A program made the translations under genes and the position numbers. Below are positions 8,523 to 18,272 of a DNA stretch of 64,000 nt, one piece after another; positions within the stretch are counted from its first letter, which is position 1; each line of letters starts with the position of its first letter. The notes under the pieces are model-generated. The model did not search any database. It saw only the letters and a list, made by a program, of their open reading frames with translations, and had not been told where the DNA came from. The stretch is from Mesorhizobium sp. B4-1-3 (GTDB lineage: Bacteria; Pseudomonadota; Alphaproteobacteria; Rhizobiales; Rhizobiaceae): assembly GCF_006439355.1 (NCBI RefSeq), contig NZ_VFTG01000020.1, positions 1 through 64,000 of the forward strand, in the 5' to 3' direction.

Positions 8523-10415
8523 ATGTTCGACCGCATCTTCACCTGGTTCGAAAGCCGTTATTCGCCGGTGGCGCTGGCCGAAGACAGGCAGCCGCCAATG
8601 GGGCTTTGGCGCTTCTACTGGTATTTCATAAGGCAGTTTCGCACCGCCTATTGGCTGCGCGTCGTCATCGTTGCGGTCGCGGCAATCGTGGACGCGATGC
8701 TGCCGATTTTCGTCGGCCTGATCGTGGGCCTGCTTTCCAGCACCAAGCCGGGCGATTTCTTCGCCGCGCATGGGCAACTGCTCGTCATCATGGCGATCGT
8801 CGTGCTGCTGCGTCCGCTGTCGATGGTTATCGATGCGCTCATCCGCAACCATGCCATCGCGCCGAACCTCATCGACCTCATCCGCTGGCAGAGCCACTGG
8901 CATGTCGTGCGCCAGGACTGGTCGTTCTTCCAGAACGACTTCGCCGGCCGCATCGGAACCAAGGTCATGCAGAGCGGCGATTCGATGGAGATGAGCGTCA
9001 ACCTCACCGTCGATGCCGTATGGTATGCGCTGGTCTTCGTGGCGGTCGCCATCGTCGTGCTGGCCCGGCTCGACCCGCTTCTCCTGGCTGGCTTGGCGGT
9101 GTGGCTGGTGTTCTATTGCCTGATCTTCTGGTCAGCGATGCCCAGGATCACGCAACGCTCGTCCGAATTGTCGGAGCGGTGGTCACAGGTGAGCGGCCGG
9201 ATGGTCGATAGCTACACCAATATTTTGACGCTGAAGACGTTCTCGACCGGCGAGCATGAAGACAACTATGTCTCGCAGGCGGTCGTCGAGCACGCCGACA
9301 CGTTCTACCAGCTGATGCGCGTTTTCACGCTGATGTGGTCGGCCCTGTTCATCCTCAACGCGGCGCTGCTTGTGGCCGTGAGCTGGCTGGCGCTCGTTGG
9401 CTGGAACGCCGGCGCGATGACCACCGCGGCCGTGGCGACGGCGATACCGTTCGCGCTGCAGATCGCCAACATCTCCGGCAGGATCCTCGATGTCGGCGCC
9501 AACGTCTTCCGGCAGATCGGCGTCGCCAGCAATTCGATGACGACGATCGCGCGGCCGATCGTCATGCAAGACCAGCCCGACGCACCGGCCCTCGTCGTGA
9601 CCGCCGGCGCAATCGAGTTCGACCGGGTGAACTTCAACTACTGGCGCAAGGACGGCAAAGGCGGCGTCATCGACAATCTGTCGCTGAGGATCGCGCCGGG
9701 CGAGCGGGTTGGCCTGATCGGCCGTTCCGGGGCCGGTAAGTCGACGCTGGTCAATCTCGTGCTCAGGCTGTTCGACGTGCAGGACGGCAAGGTGCTGATC
9801 GACGGGCAGGACATCCGCAACGTCTCGCAGGAAAGCGTTCGGGCGGCGATCGGCTTCGTCAACCAGGACACCTCGCTCTTGCATCGGTCGGTTCGCGAGA
9901 ACCTCAAATATGGGCGCCAGTCGGCCAGCGACGAGGCGATGTTCAGGGCCGCCAAGGCCGCCCAGATCGACGATGTGATCGCCGGACTGACCGATCCGCA
10001 TGGGCAGAGCGGCTATGAGGCGCTTGTCGGCGAGCGCGGCGTGAAGCTGTCCGGCGGGCAGCGGCAACGCATCGCAATTGCCCGCGTTATGCTGAAGGAC
10101 GCGCCGATCCTCATTCTCGACGAGGCGACGTCCGCGCTCGATTCGGAGGTGGAGGCCGCCATCCAGGAGAACCTCTACAAGCTCATGCAGGGCAAGACCG
10201 TCATCGCCATCGCCCACCGGCTGTCGACCATCGCGGCGATGGACCGGCTCGTCGTCATGGACAAAGGCCGCATCGTCGAGGACGGCTCGCATGAAGCGCT
10301 GATCGCAAAGGGCGGGCTCTATGCCCAGCTCTGGCGGCGCCAGTCGGGCGGATTCCTGCTCGAGGAGAAGCCGGTCGCCGACGATCTGCCGACGAAAGGT
10401 GAAGCCGCCGAATGA
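8523..10415 (+). CDS. ABC exporter half-transporter 2 (fused permease-ATPase)
   Basis: A 630-residue paralogue of the preceding gene. Membrane domain with about six helices, then an ATPase with Walker A GRSGAGKS (400-407), signature LSGGQ (509-513), Walker B ILILDEATSALDSE and AIAHRLS. The C-terminal half is nearly identical to half-transporter 1 in long stretches (for example the block QENLYKLMQGKTVIAIAHRL). ATG 8523 is chosen over GTG 8511. Its TGA overlaps the next gene's ATG by four bases, which argues for coupled translation and a heterodimer with half-transporter 3. Confidence 0.92.
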   Translation: MFDRIFTWFESRYSPVALAEDRQPPMGLWRFYWYFIRQFRTAYWLRVVIVAVAAIVDAMLPIFVGLIVGLLSSTKPGDFFAAHGQLLVIMAIVVLLRPLSMVIDALIRNHAIAPNLIDLIRWQSHWHVVRQDWSFFQNDFAGRIGTKVMQSGDSMEMSVNLTVDAVWYALVFVAVAIVVLARLDPLLLAGLAVWLVFYCLIFWSAMPRITQRSSELSERWSQVSGRMVDSYTNILTLKTFSTGEHEDNYVSQAVVEHADTFYQLMRVFTLMWSALFILNAALLVAVSWLALVGWNAGAMTTAAVATAIPFALQIANISGRILDVGANVFRQIGVASNSMTTIARPIVMQDQPDAPALVVTAGAIEFDRVNFNYWRKDGKGGVIDNLSLRIAPGERVGLIGRSGAGKSTLVNLVLRLFDVQDGKVLIDGQDIRNVSQESVRAAIGFVNQDTSLLHRSVRENLKYGRQSASDEAMFRAAKAAQIDDVIAGLTDPHGQSGYEALVGERGVKLSGGQRQRIAIARVMLKDAPILILDEATSALDSEVEAAIQENLYKLMQGKTVIAIAHRLSTIAAMDRLVVMDKGRIVEDGSHEALIAKGGLYAQLWRRQSGGFLLEEKPVADDLPTKGEAAE

Positions 10416-12295
10416 TGCAGGCCATCTATCGCTGGTTCGAGCACTGGGTCTACCCGTTCCGCGAGCCTGCGAATCTGCGGCCGCCCGCCGGCGTCGGGGG
10501 CTTCCTCTGGCACTATGTCGGACAGGCGAAGCTTGCCTTCTTCGCCATGCTGATCATCGGCGGCATCGCCCCGCTGGTCGAGGCCGGCCTGTTCTATTTC
10601 GTCGGAAGGCTGGTCGATATCCTCGACCAGTTGCCCGGCGAGCGAAGCTGGCATGCGCTTTGGGCCGCCGCCGGTCCCGAGCTCCTGTTCATGGGCGCGG
10701 TGGTGCTCATCATCCGCACCGCCGTGGTCGGCCTGTCGGCGCTGGTCGACGAGCAGACGATCACGCCGGGCTTCTACAACCTAGTGCGCTGGCAGGCGCA
10801 CCGGCACGTCTCGCGCCAGTCCTACGCCTTCTTCCAGAACGATTTCGCCGGCCGCATCGCGACAAAAGTCTGGCAGGCGGGGCAGGCGACAGGCGACCTG
10901 ATGGAAAGCTTCATCGAGGTGGTCTGGTTCATGATCGTCTATACGGTCACCACACTAGCGCTGGTCGCGGGGCTGGATTTGCGGCTGGCGGTGATGGTGG
11001 TGGTGTGGATCGCGGCATTCGGCTGGCTGGCGAAACTTTATCTACCGGCGATCCGCAAGCATGCCGAAGCGACCGCCGAGGCCGGCTCGATGATCACCGG
11101 CCGCATCGTCGATTCCTATTCCAACGTTCAGACGCTGAAGCTGTTCGCTGCCGACGGCGACGACCGTTATATCCGCAACGGCTTCGATATCTATCTCGAC
11201 GCGCTGCGGCCCTTCACGCGGCGGCTGACCGGCGTGCGCATGGCGCTGACCATGCTCTCCGGCGTCATGATCACCGCGATCGCCGCCTTCGCCATCTATC
11301 TGTGGGTCGAAGGTTCGATCACCGTCGGTGCCGTCGCCTTCACGCTATCGCTGGTGCTGAGGCTCAACATGCTGCTGGGAAGGCTGATGATGCAGCTCAA
11401 CAGCATTCTGAGGAACCTCGGCGTGCTTGAGAACTCCAAGGCGCTGATCACGCAGCCGCTCGGCCTGACCGACGCGCCGGACGCCAAGGAACTGGTCGTC
11501 ACCGGCGGCCGCATCGACGTCAGCAATGTCACCTTCCATTACGGCAAGGGGGCAGGGGTGCTCGACGGCATCGACCTCATCGTGCGCCCGGGCGAGAAGG
11601 TCGGTCTGGTCGGCCCGTCGGGTGCCGGCAAGACCACCTTGGCCAACCTGATCCTACGTCTCTATGACCTGGAAGGCGGCCGGATCCTGATCGACGGCCA
11701 GGATATCGCGCATGTGACGCAGAACTCGCTGCGCGGCAATATTGGGGTCGTCAGCCAGGATACGGCGCTGTTCCACCGCTCGCTGCGCGACAACATCAAG
11801 CTCGGCATGCCGGATGCCACCGATGCGCAAGTGGTCGCGGCGGCGAAAAAGGCCGAAGCGCATGACTTCATCCTGGGACTGCGCGATACCAGAGGTCGCG
11901 CCGGCTACGAGGCCTATGTCGGCGAGCGCGGCGTGAAGCTCTCCGGCGGGCAGCGGCAGCGCGTGGCGATCGCGCGCGTCTTCCTCAAGGATGCGCCGAT
12001 TCTCATCCTCGACGAGGCGACCTCGGCGCTCGATTCGGACATCGAGGCGGCGATCCAGGAGAACCTGACCAGGCTGATGGAGAACAAGACGGTGATCGCG
12101 ATCGCGCACCGGCTCTCCACCATCGCGGCGCTCGACCGGCTGGTGGTGCTCGACGGCGGCCGCATCGTCGAACAGGGCACGCATGACGAACTGGTGGCGC
12201 TCGATGGGCTCTATGCGCGGCTCTGGAAACGGCAGTCCGGGGGCTTCCTGTTCAATGAGGAAAGCGCGCTGGAAGAGACGCGGCCGGCGGAGTAG
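10412..12295 (+). CDS. ABC exporter half-transporter 3 (fused permease-ATPase)
   Basis: A 627-residue paralogue. Walker A is GPSGAGKT (401-408), signature LSGGQ begins at 510, Walker B ILILDE and the His switch are intact, so all three tandem ATPases look competent. The start overlaps the stop of half-transporter 2 (ATGA). The shared N-terminal motif RWFEHWVYPF aligns with those of the other two. Membrane topology and organisation fit an exporter of unknown cargo; the pairings (2 with 3, 1 alone or with either) are inference. Confidence 0.92.
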   Translation: MMQAIYRWFEHWVYPFREPANLRPPAGVGGFLWHYVGQAKLAFFAMLIIGGIAPLVEAGLFYFVGRLVDILDQLPGERSWHALWAAAGPELLFMGAVVLIIRTAVVGLSALVDEQTITPGFYNLVRWQAHRHVSRQSYAFFQNDFAGRIATKVWQAGQATGDLMESFIEVVWFMIVYTVTTLALVAGLDLRLAVMVVVWIAAFGWLAKLYLPAIRKHAEATAEAGSMITGRIVDSYSNVQTLKLFAADGDDRYIRNGFDIYLDALRPFTRRLTGVRMALTMLSGVMITAIAAFAIYLWVEGSITVGAVAFTLSLVLRLNMLLGRLMMQLNSILRNLGVLENSKALITQPLGLTDAPDAKELVVTGGRIDVSNVTFHYGKGAGVLDGIDLIVRPGEKVGLVGPSGAGKTTLANLILRLYDLEGGRILIDGQDIAHVTQNSLRGNIGVVSQDTALFHRSLRDNIKLGMPDATDAQVVAAAKKAEAHDFILGLRDTRGRAGYEAYVGERGVKLSGGQRQRVAIARVFLKDAPILILDEATSALDSDIEAAIQENLTRLMENKTVIAIAHRLSTIAALDRLVVLDGGRIVEQGTHDELVALDGLYARLWKRQSGGFLFNEESALEETRPAE

Positions 12296-12304
12296 AACGG
12301 CGTC

Positions 12305-12616
12305 ATGTCGGTACGCATGCCCACCAATTTCGGACGGTCAGGCGCGCAGGAGAGCGCGCTCGACCTGCTCGGCCACGAAATCCTCGCCGAAAAGGCCGCA
12401 GCGCTCGGCCGCGCCGGCCAGCGTGTCGAGGAAAGCCTTGCCAAGTTGCGCGAGGGTGGCGAGGGCGAGCATCGTAACCGGTTGCTCAAGGAAGCGGCGG
12501 CGGCCGTCCACGCCTACTTCATCCAGCGCGAGCTTTGCGGCTTGCGCAAGCACGATGCCGTGATCCGCGAATACGACATCCCTCGGGCGGTTCTGGTCAG
12601 GCTGGGCGCCAGCTAG
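12305..12616 (+). CDS. Small helical protein, possibly DUF6665
   Basis: 103 residues, starting nine bases after the third ABC gene. It is predicted helical and soluble: LDLLGHEILAEKAAALGRAGQRVEESLAKLRE followed by EAAAAVHAYFIQRELCGLRKHDAVIREYDIP. It resembles the proteobacterial DUF6665 family as I remember it, but this is not certain. No known role. The TAG stop lies in the CTAG edge of repeat A3. Confidence 0.65.
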   Translation: MSVRMPTNFGRSGAQESALDLLGHEILAEKAAALGRAGQRVEESLAKLREGGEGEHRNRLLKEAAAAVHAYFIQRELCGLRKHDAVIREYDIPRAVLVRLGAS

Positions 12617-12718
12617 AGCGTTTCACCGTTTCACGGAAACGGCGAACCGCTCTATCCCTTTGTTTTGACGCAATTCCGCACGGAAAACCGCTCACACTTT
12701 TCCCGGAATTGCTCTAGG
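12613..12718. repeat. RIME-like composite element A3
   Basis: About 105 bases: CTAGAGCGTTTCACCGTTTC, GGAAACGGCGAACCGCTCTA, then GCAATTCCGCACGGAAAACC and CCGGAATTGCTCTAGG. The whole unit is matched, in the opposite orientation, by A4 at 22506-22611. The first CTAG contains the stop codon of the gene ending at 12616. Confidence 0.85.
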
Positions 12719-12729
12719 AACCGACAACG

Positions 12730-13074
12730 CTACTCCAGCCATTCCGTGATGAAGTGGCCGTTCTCATGGATGTCGGTGCTTTCGAGCGGACCGGGGCCGA
12801 GATTGGTGAATTTGTGCGGCGTGCCGGGCGGCACGATCAGGATCTGGCCGGCGGTGGCCTTGATCTCCTGGTCGCCGATCATGAACAGGCCGGTGCCGGA
12901 ACGGATGACGAAGATCTCCGCGTAGGGATGCTTGTGCAGGCGCGGCCCGCCCCCGATCTTCTCCTGATAATTGAAGATCAGGCAGGAATTGGCGCCGAAT
13001 TGGCCGCATTGCAGCTCGCCTTTCCAGCGGTCGGGGGCTTCGGCCCAGCTGTCGCGTTCGATGACATGCGCCAT
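12730..13074 (-). CDS. Cupin-domain protein
   Basis: 114 residues forming a single small cupin barrel. The two conserved motifs are present: HKHPYAEIFVIRSGTG with His47, His49 and Glu53, and PPGTPHKF with His87, the usual metal ligands. Single-domain cupins may be isomerases, dioxygenases or sugar-binding proteins; nothing here decides. The start at 13074 is the ATG giving a normal cupin N-terminus; no strong ribosome-binding site is seen. Divergent from petA. Confidence 0.8.
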   Translation of the reverse strand: MAHVIERDSWAEAPDRWKGELQCGQFGANSCLIFNYQEKIGGGPRLHKHPYAEIFVIRSGTGLFMIGDQEIKATAGQILIVPPGTPHKFTNLGPGPLESTDIHENGHFITEWLE

Positions 13075-13383
13075 GGCGGCAGAATAGACCGTGCCAGGAG
13101 CCGATGTCGAGGCAAACACGGCCTCGACTTCGCCCCGGATTCCCGTTGTTCGCCCTGCAAGCCGGCCTCGCAAGGACGCATCGGCCACGGTCGCTGCCCA
13201 TCCCCGCGACAATCTGCCCTTGTGGCCTCACCCCGCTGGACAAAAACGGGCCGCCCGCATAAACCGAAAATCCAAATGCCGGAGGAATTCGCTAGCCTGT
13301 TCGCCATGCGCTGTCGGGCAGGTGCGATGAGCGGGGACAAGGCTCGGCCTCCGGTTAGGAAGAGGCGAAAGGATCAGGCACCC
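13075..13383. other. Divergent intergenic region between cupin gene and petABC
   Basis: 309 bases presumably carrying the petABC promoter. In frame with petA there are further starts at ATG 13306 and ATG 13327, but neither gives a better match to the family. I see no clear promoter boxes beyond the A/T-rich GCATAAACCG near 13259. Confidence 0.4.
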
Positions 13384-13944
13384 GTGAGCGCAACCGACAT
13401 CCACGATCCCAACCGTCGCGATTTTCTCTACGTAGCCACCGGCATGGCCGCCGTTGTCGGCGCCGGAGCCGTCGCGTGGCCGTTCATTGACCAGATGCGC
13501 CCCGACGCCTCGACGCTGGCGCTGGCCTCGGTCGAGGTCGATGTCTCCTCGCTGCAGCCGGGCAGCTCGCTGATCGTCAAATGGCGCGGCAAGCCGGTGG
13601 TGGTGCGCAACCGCACCGAGAAGGAAATGAAGGACGGCGAAGCCGTCAACCTCGCCGATCTCAAGGACCCGATCGCGCGCAACGCCAACCTGCCGGCCGA
13701 CGCGCCGGCGACCGACGCCAACCGCACCACGCCCGGCAAGGAAGCCTGGATGGTGATGGTGCAGGTCTGCACCCATCTCGGCTGCATCCCGCTGGGCCAG
13801 GAAGGCGACTTCGGCGGCTGGTTCTGCCCGTGCCATGGTTCGCAATACGACACCGCCGGCCGCATCCGCAAAGGCCCGGCGCCGGAGAACATGGCGATCC
13901 CGGTATTCAAGTTCATTTCCGATACCAAGATCCTTATCGGTTGA
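13384..13944 (+). CDS. petA: Ubiquinol-cytochrome c reductase Rieske iron-sulphur subunit
   Basis: The Rieske protein of the bc1 complex, which passes electrons from ubiquinol to cytochrome c1 at the periplasmic side of the inner membrane. 186 residues with a twin-arginine [10 protein letters not shown] signal anchor, one membrane helix, and the cluster ligands in CTHLGC (Cys129, His131, Cys134) and CPCHGS (Cys148, His151). The start is GTG 13384 with AAAGGA upstream, matching family length. It leads the petABC operon; petB begins 16 bases after its stop. Confidence 0.95.
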   Translation: MSATDIHDPNRRDFLYVATGMAAVVGAGAVAWPFIDQMRPDASTLALASVEVDVSSLQPGSSLIVKWRGKPVVVRNRTEKEMKDGEAVNLADLKDPIARNANLPADAPATDANRTTPGKEAWMVMVQVCTHLGCIPLGQEGDFGGWFCPCHGSQYDTAGRIRKGPAPENMAIPVFKFISDTKILIG

Positions 13945-13960
13945 GGCAGGGGACATTTCG

Positions 13961-15262
13961 ATGAGCGAGGGACACTCGACCTATACGCCCAAGACCGGTA
14001 TCGAGCGCTGGTTCGACGCCCGCATGCCGTTGCCGCGGCTGATCTATGACAGTTTCGTCGCCTATCCGGTGCCGCGCAACCTGAACTACATGTGGACGTT
14101 CGGCGGCATCCTGTCGATCATGCTGGTCTCGCAGATCCTGACCGGCATCGTGCTGGCGATGCACTACACGTCCGACACCAATCTCGCCTTCGATTCGGTC
14201 GAGAAGATCATGCGCGACGTGAATTCGGGATGGCTGTTGCGCTATCTCCATTCCAACGGCGCCTCGTTCTTCTTCGTCGCCGTCTACATCCACATCTTCC
14301 GCGGCCTGTTTTATGGTTCCTACAAGGCGCCGCGCGAGCTGCTGTGGATCCTAGGCTGCATCATCTACCTGCTGATGATGGCCACCGGCTTCATGGGCTA
14401 TGTGCTGCCTTGGGGGCAGATGAGCTTCTGGGGCGCCACCGTCATCACCGGCTTCTTCAGCGCCATCCCGCTGGTCGGCAACTGGATCCAGCAGCTTTTG
14501 CTCGGCGGCTTCGCCGTCGACGACCCGACACTGAACCGCTTCTTCGCGCTGCATTACCTGCTGCCGTTCATGATCGCCGGCGTTGTCGTCCTGCACATCT
14601 GGGCGTTGCATGTCGTGGGCCAGTCGAATCCGACCGGCATCGAGGTCAAGTCGAAGACCGACACCGTCGCCTTCACGCCCTATGCGACCATCAAGGACGC
14701 GTTCGGCATGATCGTGTTCCTGTTCGTCTTCGCCTATTTCGTCTTCTATCTGCCGAACTATCTCGGCCACCCGGACAACTACACGGTCGCCAATCCGCTG
14801 AAGACGCCGGCCCATATCGTTCCGGAATGGTACTTCCTGCCGTTCTACGCGATCCTGCGCGCCATCACCTTCAACATCGGCCCGATCAACTCCAAGCTCG
14901 GCGGCGTGCTGTGCATGTTCGGCGCTATCGCCATGCTGTTCCTGGTGCCGTGGCTCGACACCTCCAAGGTCCGCTCGGCGGTCTACCGTCCGTGGTACAA
15001 GCTGTTCTTCTGGCTGTTCGTCGCCGACGCCATCCTGCTCGGATGGCTGGGCTCGCAGCCGGCGGAAGGCTCTTACGTCTTCATGGCGCAGATGGCGACT
15101 TTGTTCTACTTCGCCTTCTTCCTGATCATCATGCCGGTGCTCGGCCTGATCGAGACGCCGCGGAGGCTGCCGAACTCGATCACCGAGGCGGTGCTGGAAA
15201 AGAACAAGGGCGGCAGCGGACATCCGGCAGGCGCGACCGCCGCGCCGGAAACCAAAGGCTGA
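13961..15262 (+). CDS. petB: Cytochrome b of the bc1 complex
   Basis: A 433-residue polytopic membrane protein carrying the two b haems and both quinone sites of the bc1 complex. Visible features: haem-ligand histidine regions [13 protein letters not shown] and [10 protein letters not shown], the hallmark PEWY in [12 protein letters not shown], and eight or so hydrophobic helices. The ATG at 13961 is preceded by CAGGGGA. The open frame further upstream only runs through the end of petA and is not used. It is centrally placed in the operon, followed 21 bases later by petC. Confidence 0.97.
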   Translation: MSEGHSTYTPKTGIERWFDARMPLPRLIYDSFVAYPVPRNLNYMWTFGGILSIMLVSQILTGIVLAMHYTSDTNLAFDSVEKIMRDVNSGWLLRYLHSNGASFFFVAVYIHIFRGLFYGSYKAPRELLWILGCIIYLLMMATGFMGYVLPWGQMSFWGATVITGFFSAIPLVGNWIQQLLLGGFAVDDPTLNRFFALHYLLPFMIAGVVVLHIWALHVVGQSNPTGIEVKSKTDTVAFTPYATIKDAFGMIVFLFVFAYFVFYLPNYLGHPDNYTVANPLKTPAHIVPEWYFLPFYAILRAITFNIGPINSKLGGVLCMFGAIAMLFLVPWLDTSKVRSAVYRPWYKLFFWLFVADAILLGWLGSQPAEGSYVFMAQMATLFYFAFFLIIMPVLGLIETPRRLPNSITEAVLEKNKGGSGHPAGATAAPETKG

Positions 15263-15283
15263 GGATCTGAGGGGATTTTGGGT

Positions 15284-16153
15284 ATGAAGAAGATTCTCAC
15301 CTCGCTGGCGCTGCTCGGCCTGGTGGTCGCGGGCACTTGGATGTCAAGTGCTGGGGCCATCGCCGCGGAAGAACAGAACCCGGCTGCTCCGACGCATTTC
15401 CCGATCAACGAGCCGAAGGAAATGAGCTGGAGCTTCGCCGGCCCGTTCGGCACCTACGACAAGGCGCAGCTGCAGCGCGGCCTCAAGGTCTACAAGGAAG
15501 TCTGCTCGGCCTGCCATTCGATGAACCTGGTGGCCTTCCGCACGCTGGAAGGGCTCGGCTATTCGGACGCGCAGATCAAGACGCTGGCCGCCGGATACAC
15601 CATTCATGACGGCCCGAACGATGCCGGCGACATGTTCGACCGCCCCGGCAAGCCGTCGGACCACTTCCCGGCGCCGTTCCCGAACGAGCAGGCCGCGGCC
15701 TCCGCCAATGGCGGCGCCGCCCCGCCGGACATGTCGCTGCTTGCCAAGGCGCGCGGCGTCGAGCGCGGCTTCCCGCGCTTCATCTTCGATATCTTCACCC
15801 AGTATGCGCAGGGCGGCCCGGATTACATCCACTCGCTGCTCACCGGCTACGACCAGACGCCGCCGGCTGGCATGGTTATCCCGGAAGGCACGCACTACAA
15901 TCCGTACTTCCTGTCCGGCGTGTCGCTGAAGATGCCGAAGCCGCTCTCGGACGGCCAGGTGACCTATGACGACGGCTCGCCGCAGACCGTCGACCAGTAT
16001 GCCCGCGACGTCTCGGCCTTCCTGATGTTTGTCGCCGAGCCGCATCTGGAGGACCGCAAGAAGACCGGCTTCCGCGTCATGGTCTTCCTGCTGCTCTTCG
16101 GCGCGCTGGTCTACATGACCAAGCGCAGGGTGTGGGCAGACGTCGCGCATTGA
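15284..16153 (+). CDS. petC: Cytochrome c1 of the bc1 complex
   Basis: 289 residues. A signal peptide ends near GAIAAEE, the haem-binding motif CSACH is at residues 74-78, and a C-terminal anchor helix (VMVFLLLFGALVYM) is followed by a basic tail. The haem c accepts electrons from the Rieske protein and donates them to soluble cytochrome c. ATG 15284 is preferred to TTG 15278. A hairpin terminator lies 24 bases beyond the stop, closing the operon. Confidence 0.95.
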   Translation: MKKILTSLALLGLVVAGTWMSSAGAIAAEEQNPAAPTHFPINEPKEMSWSFAGPFGTYDKAQLQRGLKVYKEVCSACHSMNLVAFRTLEGLGYSDAQIKTLAAGYTIHDGPNDAGDMFDRPGKPSDHFPAPFPNEQAAASANGGAAPPDMSLLAKARGVERGFPRFIFDIFTQYAQGGPDYIHSLLTGYDQTPPAGMVIPEGTHYNPYFLSGVSLKMPKPLSDGQVTYDDGSPQTVDQYARDVSAFLMFVAEPHLEDRKKTGFRVMVFLLLFGALVYMTKRRVWADVAH

Positions 16154-16176
16154 GGCGCGATAAAGCGGAAAGCTCG

Positions 16177-16202
16177 AAGGGCGCCCCTGAGGCGCCCTTT
16201 TC
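16177..16202 (+). terminator. Terminator of petABC
   Basis: AAGGGCGCC (16177-16185), 5-base loop, GGCGCCCTT (16191-16199), then TTT. Confidence 0.85.
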
Positions 16203-16293
16203 GCATTTCGAGACCGCGTTGATCCGGCCATGTCACATGGCCGTCATTGCGCGTGGCGATCCTGTCTTGCCCCTACTTCAAAGGATCCTACCC

Positions 16294-16989
16294 ATGAAAA
16301 GATTCGCATCGCTCGCGGCAGGTTTCCTGCTGCTTGTCACCGGACATGTCGCCCATGCCGAGGAGGCGCAGCCCTTCGTCACCAGCAAGGACATCGATCT
16401 GACGATGATCCTGCCTCCGCCGCCCGCCAACGATTCGGCTGAGACCAAGGCTGAACTCGGCGAGGTGCTAACCCTTCAGGTGACGCGCACGCCGGAAATG
16501 GAAAAGCGCGCCATCGCCGATGCCGAAGAGAATGTGTGGCGATTCGCGGATGTCATGGGACCGAAGTTCAGCAAGGAAACGCTGCCAAAATTCAGCGCCT
16601 TCTTCGATCGCGTCGTGGCGACCGAAGGCGCCGTGGTCGATCCTGCCAAGGATGTCTGGAAGCGTCCTCGCCCGCATCAGCTCAGCGATCTCGTCAAGCC
16701 GGTCGTGAAGCTGTCGAACTCCGGCTCGTGGCCGTCTGGCCACGCGACGGTCGGCACGATGATGGGCATCATTCTTGCCGACATGGTGCCGGAGAAGCGG
16801 GCAGAGATCATGGCGCGTGCGGCCGAATTCGCCCATAATCGCGTGGTCGGCGGCATCCACTATCCCTCCGATATCGAGATGGGCAAGATTTCCGGCAGCG
16901 TGATCGCCGCGGTCCTACTCAACCGTCCCGATTTCAAGGCCGAGTACGAAGTGGCGCGCTCCGAACTGCGCTCGGACCTCGGCATGTAG
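16294..16989 (+). CDS. Periplasmic PAP2-type acid phosphatase (class A)
   Basis: 231 residues with a signal peptide (MKRFASLAAGFLLLVTG to HAEE). It has the three-part PAP2 signature: Lys119-x6-Arg126-Pro (in KDVWKRPRP), PSGH at 147-150, and Arg183 to His189 to Asp193 (RVVGGIHYPSD). Members hydrolyse phosphate monoesters in the periplasm through a phospho-histidine. AAAGGA precedes the ATG. It stands alone between two terminators. Confidence 0.88.
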   Translation: MKRFASLAAGFLLLVTGHVAHAEEAQPFVTSKDIDLTMILPPPPANDSAETKAELGEVLTLQVTRTPEMEKRAIADAEENVWRFADVMGPKFSKETLPKFSAFFDRVVATEGAVVDPAKDVWKRPRPHQLSDLVKPVVKLSNSGSWPSGHATVGTMMGIILADMVPEKRAEIMARAAEFAHNRVVGGIHYPSDIEMGKISGSVIAAVLLNRPDFKAEYEVARSELRSDLGM

Positions 16990-17011
16990 CCGCACGGCAG
17001 CGCCTGCTTTC

Positions 17012-17042
17012 GAAGGGCGCCTTCGCGGGCGCCCTTCCTTTT
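17012..17042 (+). terminator. Terminator of the acid phosphatase gene
   Basis: GAAGGGCGCC (17012-17021) and its complement (17028-17037), followed by CTTTT. Confidence 0.85.
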
Positions 17043-17178
17043 GGCCGCGGCCGGTCGGCGCCGATCCTTGCCGGATGTGCTTGTCTCCGGCGCGACATCG
17101 CGGTAGCCCTTGTCGGTCGCGTCGGGCAGCAATGGCCGGCGCCGTCAAATCCGACAGCCGGACATGCGGAAAGCCTCG

Positions 17179-17724
17179 ATGAAATCCTCCCTCGAAGACA
17201 CGCTGCTTGCAGCTATCCGCACCATCCCGGACTATCCGAAGCCCGGTATCCTGTTTCGCGACATCACCACGCTGCTTGGCGACGCGCGTGCCTTCCGCCG
17301 CGCCATCGACGAGCTGGTGCATCCCTATGCCGGGCTGAAGATCGACAAGATCGCGGGCATCGAGGCACGCGGCTTCATCCTCGGCGGCGCCGTTGCGCAC
17401 CAGTTGTCGGCGGGCTTCGTGCCGATCCGCAAGAAGGGCAAGCTGCCTTACGAGACGGTGCGCGTGGCCTACAGCCTCGAATACGGGCTGGACGAGATGG
17501 AGATGCACAAGGATGGCGTCTCGCCGGGCGAGAAGGTGATCGTGGTCGACGACCTGATCGCCACCGGCGGCACGGCGGAAGCGGCGGTGAAGTTGCTCAG
17601 GCAAATCGGCGCCGACATCGTCGCCGCCTGCTTCGTCATCGACCTGCCGGACCTCGGCGGTCGCCAGAAGCTGGAAGCGCTCGGCGTGCCGGTCAGGACG
17701 CTGATCGGGTATGAGGGGCATTAG
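17179..17724 (+). CDS. apt: Adenine phosphoribosyltransferase
   Basis: Salvages adenine by transfer to PRPP, giving AMP. 181 residues, the family length. Recognisable: [18 protein letters not shown] at the N-terminus, [18 protein letters not shown], and the PRPP loop [14 protein letters not shown]. The ATG at 17179 gives the common rhizobial N-terminus [10 protein letters not shown]; an in-frame ATG lies at 17164. Transcribed alone; convergent with the MaoC pair. Confidence 0.95.
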   Translation: MKSSLEDTLLAAIRTIPDYPKPGILFRDITTLLGDARAFRRAIDELVHPYAGLKIDKIAGIEARGFILGGAVAHQLSAGFVPIRKKGKLPYETVRVAYSLEYGLDEMEMHKDGVSPGEKVIVVDDLIATGGTAEAAVKLLRQIGADIVAACFVIDLPDLGGRQKLEALGVPVRTLIGYEGH

Positions 17725-17801
17725 TCAGTGGTGAATAGTGAATAGCGAATAGCGAATACGTTCGAGCACGAAATTTATGCGCCTTTACTACACACCACTC
17801 G

Positions 17802-18272
17802 CTACTCCACCTTCACCAGAACGGCGCTGTCGAACTCAATCACCTTGTCGCCGGTCGAATCGAAGCCTTCCGAGCGCAGCGTAAGCAGGTTCCAGCCAGG
17901 GCGCCCGGCGAGCGGGCGGTGCGCCAGCGCGGTGCGCGTGAAGGTCACCGTCTCGCCGGCATAGACCGGCTTCAGCCACTTCAAATTGCGGAAGCCGGGC
18001 GAGGGGCCGAATTCGGGCTGCGGGCCGGGGCCGGTCCAGCGTACGCCCTCGGTTTCCATGCGCTTTTCGAGATTGTATTTCATCCAGGTGGCGGCGGTGT
18101 GCCATCCCGAGGCGCAGAGCCCGCCGAGCACGCTCTTCCTCGCCGCCTCTTCATCGACATGGAAGATCTGCGGATCGTATTTCCTGGCGAACGCCTTGAT
18201 CTCGTCGGCCTCGAACTTGTGCGAGCCGAGCGTGACCGTCTGGCCGATCAGGAAGAATTCGTCGAGGCTCAT
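17802..18272 (-). CDS. MaoC-like hot-dog dehydratase (second of a pair)
   Basis: 156 residues of the MaoC / R-specific hydratase fold. The hydratase-type motif is seen in FARKYDPQIFHVDEEAA (Asp and His of the catalytic pair) followed by GLCASGWHTAATWMK. Such enzymes add water to enoyl-CoA or related thioesters. Its ATG overlaps the stop of the neighbour by four bases. A heterodimer with that gene product is likely but inferred. Confidence 0.85.
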   Translation of the reverse strand: MSLDEFFLIGQTVTLGSHKFEADEIKAFARKYDPQIFHVDEEAARKSVLGGLCASGWHTAATWMKYNLEKRMETEGVRWTGPGPQPEFGPSPGFRNLKWLKPVYAGETVTFTRTALAHRPLAGRPGWNLLTLRSEGFDSTGDKVIEFDSAVLVKVE

